A stretch of 13,627 bases of DNA from Methanoculleus sp. UBA77 (lineage in GTDB: Archaea; Halobacteriota; Methanomicrobia; Methanomicrobiales; Methanoculleaceae). The stretch covers positions 8,055-21,681 of the forward strand of contig DALN01000103.1 of the NCBI GenBank assembly GCA_002499455.1. The letters are read 5' to 3'. The translations under genes and the position numbers were made by a program. Shown here piece by piece: positions 6,567 through 12,595 of the stretch; within the stretch, counting starts at the first letter, position 1; the number at the start of each line of letters is the position of its first letter. A model generated the notes under the pieces. It was given only the letters and a program-made list of their open reading frames with translations, was not told the origin of the DNA and did no database searches.

Positions 6567-6724
6567 AATCCCGCCCCCGACGGCGCTCGATCCTGCCGCC
6601 GCCCCCCCCTCTCCGTATGCCCCTGCCGGGAGCGGTATATGATGAGTATCATCCCTCTCACTCCGGTGGGGCTGTACTTCCTCCCATATAGAGAGGCAGG
6701 GCCGGGGCCAGGGATACGGAACGT

Positions 6725-6731
6725 TCATATC
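6725..6731 (+). promoter_or_regulatory. TATA-like element of the 59-residue protein gene
   Basis: TCATATC in GAACGTTCATATCTCTC is centred 27 bp before ATG 6755, and no SD lies between. This fits a leaderless transcript. Confidence 0.4.
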
Positions 6732-6754
6732 TCTCGCGCCGACAAGATCAGGGC

Positions 6755-6934
6755 ATGCAGGAATACGGCCCCGGTATCGTCGGCGAAGTCCGGTTCGCCC
6801 GCCAGGACGGCGGCTACTATGTGCAGCTCTACGACCGGGAAGGGACCCCTGTCGGCAGGACGGGGCTCTGGAGGACCGAGGCGAAGGCGCGAGAGGCCGC
6901 CCGGAAACTCGCGGAGAAGCTGGCCGGGAAGTGA
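6755..6934 (+). CDS. Small conserved-looking 59-residue protein
   Basis: ATG 6755 to TGA 6932-6934 encodes 59 residues: an N-terminal beta-rich part (GIVGEVRFARQDGGYYVQLY, 7-26), a turn DREGTPVGRTG, and a C-terminal charged helix TEAKAREAARKLAEKLAG. The plan (strand-strand-strand-helix, with a GGYYVQLYD strand and a helix full of Ala, Lys and Glu) recalls DUF1508-like small domains, but this is only a resemblance and I assign no function. Codon use is strongly G/C-ending like its neighbours. A TATA-like element 27 bp upstream supports this start. It converges on the ketopantoate reductase gene with only 9 bp between the stops. Confidence 0.6.
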   Translation: MQEYGPGIVGEVRFARQDGGYYVQLYDREGTPVGRTGLWRTEAKAREAARKLAEKLAGK

Positions 6935-6943
6935 GGGAGCCCC

Positions 6944-7888
6944 TCAGGGTGCGTCCGGGTGCGCCCCGGCGTAACGGATGAGGCCGGCGATGCACCGGTT
7001 ATACGGCGTCTCGATGCCGTGACGCTCGCCGACGCGTGCGACGTAGCCGTTGAGGAGGTCGATCTCCGTCCTGCGGCCCCGCCGGAGGTCGTAATACATG
7101 GAGGGGTAGACGGCGGCGAAGTCCGGCACCTGGACATCGAAGAGGTAGGCGAGGTAGTCGTCCGCGGTCGCCCAGGGGAGGCGCACCCCCTCGGCGCCGG
7201 CGACCGCGAAGGTCTCGCGGATGAGTCCGGCAATGATCTCCCGGATGTCGTTGTCGGCCGCGGCCCCGACCGGGGCCCTGAGAATGGCGCAGAGCGGGTT
7301 CACTGCGATGTTGAGGAGCGCCTTGGTCCATTTTCCTGAACGGATATCGTCGGTCGCCTCGACGGCGATACCGGCCTCCCGGATAACGCCGATCAGTCGG
7401 TCGAGCGCCTCGGCGGCGTCGCCGGACCAGACCCCGAGTTGCACCGGGGCGCTCTCACTCAGCACCCGGACGTGCCCCGGACCCACGACCGAGAAGTTCG
7501 TCGTCACGGTCCCGCCGATGACGGTATCGGTGTACTCCGCGATGATCTCCTCGTTTCCAATACCGTTCTGGAGGCTCGCAACCGGACGGCCCCGGATAAC
7601 CCCGGCATACTCCTCGCAGATCGTCCGGGTGTCGGTCCCCTTCGCGGTGATGATGACGAAGTCGACCGTGACCGGGACGTCCTGCGGGCCCGCAACAGGG
7701 GTGATCCCGTCGACGGTGCCGTTGCCCCAGATCCCCTCCATGACGAGGCCCCGCTCACGGATCGCGCCGGCATGCACCGGCCGGCATGCCGCGTAGACCG
7801 TTGCCGCACTGCGGAGTCTCCCGGCGAGCGAGAGGCCGACCGCCCCTGCGCCGAGAACCAGGATAACCGGGCGTTCTGATGATCTCAT
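6944..7888 (-). CDS. Ketopantoate reductase-like protein (PanE/ApbA family)
   Basis: A 314-residue NAD(P)-binding protein of the 2-dehydropantoate 2-reductase family. The N-terminal Rossmann motif is VLGAGAVG (G13, G15, G18), the linker has ASLQNGIGNEE (104-114), and the C-terminal helical domain has the catalytic-lysine block RSGKWTKALLNIAVNPLCA (K186 or K189, N193) and RRTEIDLLNG with E275 and N280. The reaction is reduction of 2-dehydropantoate to (R)-pantoate for coenzyme A synthesis; archaea use this step before pantoate kinase. Paralogues acting on other 2-oxo acids exist, so the family is sure and the substrate likely. ATG 7888 is preferred over in-frame ATG 7948, which adds 20 non-family residues overlapping a structured intergenic region. 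A TTAT element (7921-7924) lies about 33 bp upstream. Transcription is divergent from the nuclease gene. Confidence 0.83.
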   Translation of the reverse strand: MRSSERPVILVLGAGAVGLSLAGRLRSAATVYAACRPVHAGAIRERGLVMEGIWGNGTVDGITPVAGPQDVPVTVDFVIITAKGTDTRTICEEYAGVIRGRPVASLQNGIGNEEIIAEYTDTVIGGTVTTNFSVVGPGHVRVLSESAPVQLGVWSGDAAEALDRLIGVIREAGIAVEATDDIRSGKWTKALLNIAVNPLCAILRAPVGAAADNDIREIIAGLIRETFAVAGAEGVRLPWATADDYLAYLFDVQVPDFAAVYPSMYYDLRRGRRTEIDLLNGYVARVGERHGIETPYNRCIAGLIRYAGAHPDAP

Positions 7889-7930
7889 CTGCTCAGAGGT
7901 TTTGTTGGACGCGGGATCAGATAAGGGCAA

Positions 7931-8037
7931 GCCCATGCGGATGGGCACTCACCCGGCCCCGTCTTCGATCGTTCCGTTCAGGGTCATCCCGATCACGCGG
8001 TGAGTGCCGCTGCCGGAGAGCCCGGCAGCGAACGTTT
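7931..8037 (+). ncRNA. Candidate structured leader or small RNA ending in a hairpin-T terminator
   Basis: Three nested or adjacent pairings occupy this divergent gap. GCCCAT/ATGGGC (7931-7936, 7941-7946) makes a 6-bp hairpin. GGCACTCACC (7944-7953) pairs perfectly with GGTGAGTGCC (7999-8008), enclosing an inner stem GATCG/CGATC (7967-7971, 7990-7994). Immediately after, CGCTGCCGG (8008-8016) pairs with CCGGCAGCG (8022-8030), followed by a T5 tract (8033-8037 region). The first hairpin and the 10-bp stem overlap and exclude each other, as in a switch. No strong + strand TATA box is visible. A DNA operator or chance GC pairing remain possible. Confidence 0.3.
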
Positions 8038-8039
8038 TT
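8008..8039 (+). terminator. Hairpin plus T-tract upstream of the ATP-cone nuclease gene
   Basis: A perfect 9-bp GC-rich stem (8008-8016 with 8022-8030, loop AGAGC) is followed by AACGTTTTTC. This is the shape of an intrinsic terminator on the + strand, about 30 bp before ATG 8067. Its location between a start-less region and a gene start, rather than after a gene, is unusual and suggests attenuation or the end of a small RNA. Confidence 0.4.
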
Positions 8040-8066
8040 CGTCTCCGGGGCTGAGATCCCGTACAG

Positions 8067-8897
8067 ATGAAGCATGTGACGAAGGCCGACGGCACCCGGC
8101 AGCCGTTCGACCGCACGAAGGTGCGGCGGACGCTCCGGAACCTGGGCGTCGGGGCGGAGGATGCCGACCGGATTGCCGGCGAGATCGAGGCATCGGTGCC
8201 TGACGGTATCAGGACAAATGCGGTCCTCCGGCTGATCCGCACCCGAGCCCGGACAGTCCGTCCCGCCGTCGACCACCGGACCAACCTCCGGAGAGCACTC
8301 GCCCTCCTCCGCCCGAAACCGGACTTCGAGGAGTTCGTCCGGGCTCTCCTCCGGGAGCACGGCTATCGGGTACAGACCGGGTGTGTCCTCGCCGGAAGGT
8401 GCGGGGAGCACGAGGTGGACGCCGTTGCGGATAAGAACGGCACCACCATCTTTGTCGAGGTGAAGCACCATGTGGGCTACCACAGGATGACCGGCCTCGA
8501 CGAAGGCAGGATCGCCCGCGCAATCGTCGAGGATCTCCAGGAGGGGTTCCGGTCCGGGCGGTGCCCCGTCTCGATCGACGGCGCCCTGATCGTCTGCAAC
8601 ACCAAACTCTCCGAGCACGCAAAACGATACGCGGCCTGCCGGAATATCGGGCATATCGGGTGGGATTACCCGGCGGATAGGAACCTCCGGACGATGATCG
8701 AGGAGACGCAGTCCTATCCGGTCACCATCGTCTCAGGCGTGGGCCCGGCGGTCTCCACCCGGCTGATCGCCGCGGGGGTTGTCACGGCAAAACAGATCGC
8801 ATACGGCGACGCCGCGGCGATTGCGCACGATTCGGGCCTCTCCCTCCAGGAGACCCTCCTGATCGCCGAACGGGCGCGGGCTATCCTTGAACCGTAG
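8067..8897 (+). CDS. ATP-cone / Mrr-type PD-(D/E)xK nuclease / HhH fusion protein
   Basis: A 276-residue three-domain protein. Residues 1-85 form an ATP-cone (KADGTRQPFDRTKVRRTLR and IRTNAVLRLIRTRA), the nucleotide-sensing module known from ribonucleotide reductase and NrdR. Residues 87-205 form a restriction-endonuclease-like Mrr_cat domain: FEEFVRALLREHGY, then HEVDAVA (D118) and FVEVKHH (E131, K133) as the catalytic D-ExK, then ALIVCNTKLSEHAKRYA and IGWDYP. Residues 217-275 form a helix-hairpin-helix-like DNA-binding tail (VSGVGPAVSTRLIAAGV). The architecture resembles the Archaeoglobus AF1548 type. The catalytic residues are intact, so it is probably an active, nucleotide-controlled DNA nuclease; its target is unknown, and no methyltransferase or restriction partner is nearby. 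ATG 8067 begins the ATP-cone without extension. The stop is 6 bp from the convergent MFS gene. Confidence 0.8.
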   Translation: MKHVTKADGTRQPFDRTKVRRTLRNLGVGAEDADRIAGEIEASVPDGIRTNAVLRLIRTRARTVRPAVDHRTNLRRALALLRPKPDFEEFVRALLREHGYRVQTGCVLAGRCGEHEVDAVADKNGTTIFVEVKHHVGYHRMTGLDEGRIARAIVEDLQEGFRSGRCPVSIDGALIVCNTKLSEHAKRYAACRNIGHIGWDYPADRNLRTMIEETQSYPVTIVSGVGPAVSTRLIAAGVVTAKQIAYGDAAAIAHDSGLSLQETLLIAERARAILEP

Positions 8898-8903
8898 CCG
8901 GTG

Positions 8904-10286
8904 CTACAGGCTCCTCTCCCTCGCTCTTCCTGCAAGGTACGTCACCGCGAGGCTCGCCACGGCGAGAGTGAAGTAGACGCGGAAGAGCACCTGCATGCTC
9001 TCAAGCAGCAGGGGGGTGCTCTCGCCGGTGATCTCCGTGCTCCCGAAGAAGAAGGCGAAGGCGACGATGGTGACGGCCATGCTGATGGTCATGCCGAGGA
9101 GGCGCATCGTCTCCACAAAACCCGAGGCCACCCCGTACATCGCTCTCCCGACCGCCCCGATGACCGTGCTGTAGATCGGCGGCTGGAAGAACGCCACTCC
9201 CGCTACGAGGAAGACCAGCGCAAGGACGGCGACGGTCACGGGCATTGCCGCACTGAGGAACGAGAGTATCGCAAGGCCTGCGAGCGTCATCGCGACACCG
9301 GCCGCCGCGACCCTGAGCGGACTCGTCCTGTCCGAGAGCCTGCCGGCATACCCGACCAGGGATGCCGTGATCAGGCTTGTGAAGAGGAGGATCACCCCGG
9401 CCAGCCTGGCATCGAACCCCAGAGCGTACTGGAAGTACAGGCTGAAGAGGTAGATCGAGGCAAACGATGCCGCGTTGTAGACCAGGACCGCACCGTTTGC
9501 GAGAGCGAACGGGAGGTTGCGGGTGATCAGGCTGATGTCGAGGACCGGATCGCTCGCCCGTGACCCATGGACCATGAAGGCGGCGAGGGCCGCGAGCCCG
9601 GTGACGAGGGCGGCGGCACCCTGTATCGCCGGCAGGGTGGAGAGCCCGACCATGACGAGGAAGATCGTCGCCGTGCTGAGGAAGATGCCGGGGAGGTCCG
9701 GACGTGTCCCCTTCGAGAGGGCGCACTCTCCCGGCAGGTTTCGCCGGAGGATCCCGACGGCGAGCAGGGCGACGGGCAGGGGCACCAGGAAGAGCACCCG
9801 CCAGGTGCTGTAATACGTGAGAAGGCCGCCCCCGAGAAACCCCAGGGCGAACCCGCCGAAACTGGCGGCGATGTTGACGCCGAGAGCGGCCCCCCGCTCG
9901 CTGTCGGGAAGGACGAGCCCGAGGAGAGCGAAGGATGTGGCGAAGATCATCGCGGCCCCGGCACCGGTGAGGAACCTGGCCCCGATGAGAACAGCCGCCG
10001 TCGGGGCGAGGGCGGCGATGAGGGCGGAGACGAAGTAGACGGCAAGACCTATGGAAAAGAGCCGTTTCACCCCGTAAATGTCGGCAATCCTCCCGAACGG
10101 TATGAGGAACATGGCTGCGGCGAGGAAGAAGGCGGTCGGGATCCAGCTCAGGGTCACCGGGTCCGTCGCGAACTCCTCGCCTACGGAGGGTATCGCTACG
10201 GTGAGGCCGGCGACCATGAACGGTGCGAGCGAGGATCCGAGCGCGACCGCAAGGAGCGTGTATCGTCTGCCGGCACGAGAGACCAT
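8904..10286 (-). CDS. MFS transporter, DHA2-like drug:H+ antiporter family
   Basis: A 460-residue polytopic membrane protein with about 14 hydrophobic segments, the size of the EmrB/QacA (DHA2) group. MFS motif A is GRIADIYGVKRL (G65, D69, G72, R75) between segments 2 and 3. The second half of the N-domain has ASFGGFALGFLGGGLLTYYSTWRVLFL, split here as the GG-rich motif C region near 165-180 and the WR of the STWRVLF loop. Family members export lipophilic compounds in exchange for protons; the substrate cannot be told. It lies 50 bp downstream of the metallophosphoesterase on the same strand but has its own strong TATA box (TTAAATATAT) about 26 bp before ATG 10286 and no SD, so it is probably a separate, leaderless transcript. 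No adjacent regulator gene is seen. Confidence 0.85.
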   Translation of the reverse strand: MVSRAGRRYTLLAVALGSSLAPFMVAGLTVAIPSVGEEFATDPVTLSWIPTAFFLAAAMFLIPFGRIADIYGVKRLFSIGLAVYFVSALIAALAPTAAVLIGARFLTGAGAAMIFATSFALLGLVLPDSERGAALGVNIAASFGGFALGFLGGGLLTYYSTWRVLFLVPLPVALLAVGILRRNLPGECALSKGTRPDLPGIFLSTATIFLVMVGLSTLPAIQGAAALVTGLAALAAFMVHGSRASDPVLDISLITRNLPFALANGAVLVYNAASFASIYLFSLYFQYALGFDARLAGVILLFTSLITASLVGYAGRLSDRTSPLRVAAAGVAMTLAGLAILSFLSAAMPVTVAVLALVFLVAGVAFFQPPIYSTVIGAVGRAMYGVASGFVETMRLLGMTISMAVTIVAFAFFFGSTEITGESTPLLLESMQVLFRVYFTLAVASLAVTYLAGRARERSL

Positions 10287-10304
10287 CCGCGGAGAATAGG
10301 GGGA

Positions 10305-10316
10305 GGATATATTTAA
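10305..10316 (-). promoter_or_regulatory. Strong TATA box of the MFS transporter gene
   Basis: On the - strand, TTAAATATATCC is the archaeal TATA consensus and is centred about 26 bp before ATG 10286. The C-rich stretch between holds no SD. Initiation at or next to the start codon is expected. Confidence 0.55.
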
Positions 10317-10336
10317 CCGGCAGGGGTGACGGGGGG

Positions 10337-11287
10337 TTATGCCGGCCGGGTCACGTGGATTGTGTTTACAGAGCCGTCGAGTGTCCTGAGCTGCTCCTCT
10401 GTCGGGTTGATCAGGACGATCTCCGGCCGGCAGTTGAACCGGAGGTCCACCCCTGCAAAACTTGCGCTGCAGATGCCGCGGGAGATGTACGTCGGTGTCT
10501 TCCCGTCGGGCGCGAAGAGGCCGGCGAGCTCGACGATGCCGAAGTCGTTTAACTGCGCAACAACCGGCAGGAGGAACTGGCCGCCGTGGGTGTGGCCGGC
10601 GAGGATGAGGTCGGCGTCCCAGTCGGCCCTGCAGGACGGCTCATGGATGAGGTAGACCGTGAATGCGTCGGTCGCCGGCACGTCGGGCGGGTCCGTCATC
10701 CCCGCCCAGCTGTCATCAAGCCCGACGATGATCATCTCTTCCCCCCCGGCGGTGACCCGGGCGTAGTCGTTCCGGAGGAGATGCACCCCGTTCTCCTCGA
10801 GCGTATCCGTGAGTGCGTCGGCAAACGCGAGATCGGCGGAGCCGTCGTTTAAGCCTGAGACATCGTACCCGGCGGTGGTGACCACGGCCGAAGTCCGGGC
10901 GGTGAGCGTTCTCTCGATCCCTGTCGGTCCGTCGATGCCCACCCGGTAGTCATGGTTTCCGAGCACGGCGTAGGCCGGGGCGTCGAGCGAACGCCATACT
11001 GACTGCGAGGCGAAGTCCGTCTCGTGGCCGGTGGCGAAGTCGCCGCCGATGAGGACGAGCGTGGGGTTTAAGCGGTTGATCTCGCCGATCATCTCCTGGA
11101 CGTGGTCGATATTGGATGCCTGGACATGGGGATCGGTGATGAAGACGACGCCTTCGGGTGCCCCATCGATCTCGAGGACGGTCACCTCGACCGCCCGTGC
11201 CTCCCATGCCATATAGCCGGTCATTGACGGAAGCATGATGAGCATGAACATTGCCATCAGTTTTATGCTGGGGGCCTTCAGGATCAC
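10337..11287 (-). CDS. Membrane-anchored metallophosphoesterase, YkuE-like
   Basis: A 316-residue calcineurin-like phosphoesterase (PF00149). An N-terminal hydrophobic helix (about 10-28, after K4 and K9) anchors it to the membrane with the enzyme outside. All five metal-site blocks are present: D52-x-H54 in FITDPHV, G-D83 in LIGGDF, G-N111-H112-D113, H215 in YLIHEP, and H232-x-H234 in AGHTHGGQ. The tail TPTYISRGICSA and NCRPEIVLI is characteristic of the YkuE group. Substrates in this group are phosphodiesters or phosphomonoesters, often lipid-linked; which one here is unknown. The start is GTG 11287, the first codon after the promoter; a TATA element (AATATAAAAG, 11306-11315) centred about 24 bp upstream suggests a leaderless mRNA. 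It is read in the same direction as the MFS gene and the DUF2238-like gene. Confidence 0.87.
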   Translation of the reverse strand: MILKAPSIKLMAMFMLIMLPSMTGYMAWEARAVEVTVLEIDGAPEGVVFITDPHVQASNIDHVQEMIGEINRLNPTLVLIGGDFATGHETDFASQSVWRSLDAPAYAVLGNHDYRVGIDGPTGIERTLTARTSAVVTTAGYDVSGLNDGSADLAFADALTDTLEENGVHLLRNDYARVTAGGEEMIIVGLDDSWAGMTDPPDVPATDAFTVYLIHEPSCRADWDADLILAGHTHGGQFLLPVVAQLNDFGIVELAGLFAPDGKTPTYISRGICSASFAGVDLRFNCRPEIVLINPTEEQLRTLDGSVNTIHVTRPA

Positions 11288-11305
11288 TGTATTTTATTCA
11301 CCATC

Positions 11306-11315
11306 TTTTATATTA
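11306..11315 (-). promoter_or_regulatory. TATA box of the metallophosphoesterase gene
   Basis: AATATAAAAG on the - strand, inside the AT-rich 11290-11320 stretch, is centred about 24 bp before GTG 11287. The same T-rich + strand run reads as A on the transcript of the upstream gene, so it is a promoter rather than a terminator. Confidence 0.5.
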
Positions 11316-11345
11316 ATAGGATTCGATCAGGTGAGAGGGGTGAGA

Positions 11346-12053
11346 TCAACGGCTCTCGGCCTGTTCCGCCGATCCACCTGAGATGCTGCTCTTTCCGAGT
11401 TCCGGGGCAATTTCATCGAGTTTCATGGTGAACTGCAGTCTCTCGGTGGACGCGGGTGCGAAAGCGACGACGGCGGCTACGAGCGTCGCCCCGATGAGAT
11501 CCACGATGAGGTCCACCATGGTATCGGCGTTCCCGTACTGGAGGTCTGTTCCCAGGATCTGGTCGGCTGCGAACTCGTAGATCTCCCATACCACCCCCGC
11601 CGAGAGGGCGGCTGTCAGAACGAAGACGGCGAGCGCCGGCCTGGTCAGGCGGACAAGGCCCCGGTGCTCGGCAAGGGCTGCAAGGGAGATGGAGAGGAGG
11701 GCGACGGTGACCGAGGCGATGAAATGGGTCAGCTTGTCGTAGTAGGGTGCCAGGGTGACGTAGTAATCCCCGACGTGCCCCATGATGTGGAGATACAGGG
11801 TGACGGCGACGAGGAAGTTGACCTCCCAGGGCAGGCAGAGGGGCGTGTTCTTCAGCATGGCGGCCGGCACCAGCGCGATGAGGAAGGTGATTCCGGCGAG
11901 GAGCGCGAGGAAGTATCTGCCCGCCGTGATGCTGGAGGCTGCAGAGAGGAGGATGAGTCCCTGGACGAAGTAGGTGAGGTAGACTCCGCGCGATGGGTCC
12001 GGGCATGCCATGGGTGGTACCCCGTGCAAGTAGATGACCCCGGCAATATACAT
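11346..12053 (-). CDS. Polytopic membrane protein, DUF2238/YjdF-like
   Basis: A 235-residue protein with about six hydrophobic segments (25-42, 47-65, 78-95, 110-128, 140-157, 183-200) and a charged cytoplasm-like tail. Conserved-looking polar motifs inside or beside the membrane are YYDKLTHF (104-111, H110), VVWEIYEF (154-161) and DTMVDLIVDLIGA (177-189); this spacing of Asp/His, Trp-Glu-x-x-Glu and D-x4-D-x3-D-x2-GA matches the DUF2238 (PF09997, YjdF) group. Function is unknown. The polar motifs suggest a metal site or enzyme rather than a simple transporter. ATG 12053 is used; ATG 12011 (MACPDPSRG) is an alternative with a TATA-like element (12044-12050) suitably placed upstream. It is divergent from aIF1A across a 77-bp gap. 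Confidence 0.7.
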   Translation of the reverse strand: MYIAGVIYLHGVPPMACPDPSRGVYLTYFVQGLILLSAASSITAGRYFLALLAGITFLIALVPAAMLKNTPLCLPWEVNFLVAVTLYLHIMGHVGDYYVTLAPYYDKLTHFIASVTVALLSISLAALAEHRGLVRLTRPALAVFVLTAALSAGVVWEIYEFAADQILGTDLQYGNADTMVDLIVDLIGATLVAAVVAFAPASTERLQFTMKLDEIAPELGKSSISGGSAEQAESR

Positions 12054-12064
12054 AACCGTCGCGG

Positions 12065-12116
12065 CGGCACCCGTGTGCCGGGAAGAATATTTGATATGCT
12101 AGAAATTGTATAAATA
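12065..12116. promoter_or_regulatory. Divergent promoter region between the DUF2238-like gene and aIF1A
   Basis: TATAAATA (12109-12116) reads TATTTATA on the other strand and could drive either gene; it predicts start sites near 12138 (+) and 12086 (-). A second A/T element, AATATTTGATAT (12087-12098), predicts starts near 12117 (+) and 12061 (-). CGGCAC/GTGCCG (12065-12070, 12075-12080) forms a 6-bp hairpin with a CCGT loop that would lie in the leader of the minus-strand gene. Confidence 0.4.
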
Positions 12117-12130
12117 GGACGCACGAATAA

Positions 12131-12487
12131 TTGAACACTCTGCAACACGGGGTTGATGAACTGACGGATCCTACAAAGCGCAAACCCGAATCCGGGGGTG
12201 CAGGGGCGGGAGAAGAGATTATCCGCGTGCGCCTCCCCAACAAGAGGAATCGGGAGATGTTCGGCAGCGCCGAACTGATGCTCGGAGCGAACCATATCAA
12301 GATCCGCTGCTTCGATGGGGTGACACGCACCGGGCGGATCAAGGGTAAGATCAAGAAGAAGGTCTGGATACGGGAAGGCGACGTCCTGGTGGTCGTTCCC
12401 TGGAGTTTCCAGGACGAGAAGTGCGATATCGTCTACCGCTACACGAAACCCCAGGTGGAGTGGCTCAGGAAGAATCGGTATCTCTGA
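12131..12487 (+). CDS. eif1A: Translation initiation factor aIF1A
   Basis: The archaeal counterpart of eIF1A/IF1, an S1-like OB-fold protein that binds the ribosomal A site and helps start-codon selection. The core begins EEIIRVRLPNKRNREMFG and continues GANHIKIRCFDGVTRTGRIKG, KIKKKVWIREGDVLVVVPW and CDIVYRYTKPQVEWLRKNRYL, the full family length. The 5' end is the open question. A TAA stands directly before TTG 12131, and there is no ATG or GTG in frame until a GTG inside the conserved core. Possible starts are TTG 12131 (118 aa), CTG 12140 and CTG 12161 (gives xTDPTKRKPES, a plausible N-terminus). No strong SD precedes any of them. The gene is alone between a divergent promoter and an oligo-T terminator. 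Confidence 0.9.
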   Translation: MNTLQHGVDELTDPTKRKPESGGAGAGEEIIRVRLPNKRNREMFGSAELMLGANHIKIRCFDGVTRTGRIKGKIKKKVWIREGDVLVVVPWSFQDEKCDIVYRYTKPQVEWLRKNRYL

Positions 12488-12494
12488 TACATCC

Positions 12495-12500
12495 TTTTTT
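12495..12500 (+). terminator. Oligo-T terminator of aIF1A
   Basis: TTTTTT follows the TGA by 7 bp (GATACATCCTTTTTTGGG). It is a typical archaeal T-tract termination signal. The convergent gap 12501-12584 has no gene. Confidence 0.55.
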
Positions 12501-12584
12501 GGGATATGCTCTCATGGACGACCCTATCCGTGGGGATATGGCCGAAGGGTAGGGTGCCATTGCTCTCCTTGCGGGCGGTGGGTT

Positions 12585-12590
12585 AAAAAA
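12585..12590 (-). terminator. Oligo-T terminator of the pilin operon
   Basis: On the - strand, T6 begins 5 bp after the TAA of the last pilin-like gene (TAACCCAGTTTTTTAACCC). It mirrors the T6 of aIF1A at the other side of the convergent gap. Confidence 0.55.
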
Positions 12591-12595
12591 CTGGG

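Larger units (their letters stand above)
6456..6754. other. 299-bp intergenic stretch without a convincing gene
   Basis: The stretch holds the BofA stop-proximal hairpin (6458-6473), a C8 tract (6602-6609), a minus-strand TATA-like CATATACC (6633-6640) and the promoter of the next gene. On the minus strand a 25-codon ORF (6489-6566) ends TPPATIVEEFARTIAAA and has gene-like composition, listed separately. I see no tRNA, repeat or mobile element here. Confidence 0.5.

Noticed and set aside
6602..6609. C8 tract as a phase-variation slippage site
   Set aside because: It lies in no supported gene and not between promoter elements of one, so slippage would have no evident target.
8901..10316. Long + strand frames opposite the MFS transporter
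   Set aside because: Translations are Glu/Arg/Gly-rich without motifs, while the minus strand encodes a full set of membrane segments with MFS motif A.
11413..12354. A 313-codon minus-strand frame crossing the DUF2238-like gene, the divergent promoter and aIF1A
   Set aside because: It crosses two genes and a TATA-rich promoter, and its translation is Arg/His/Pro-rich shadow sequence.
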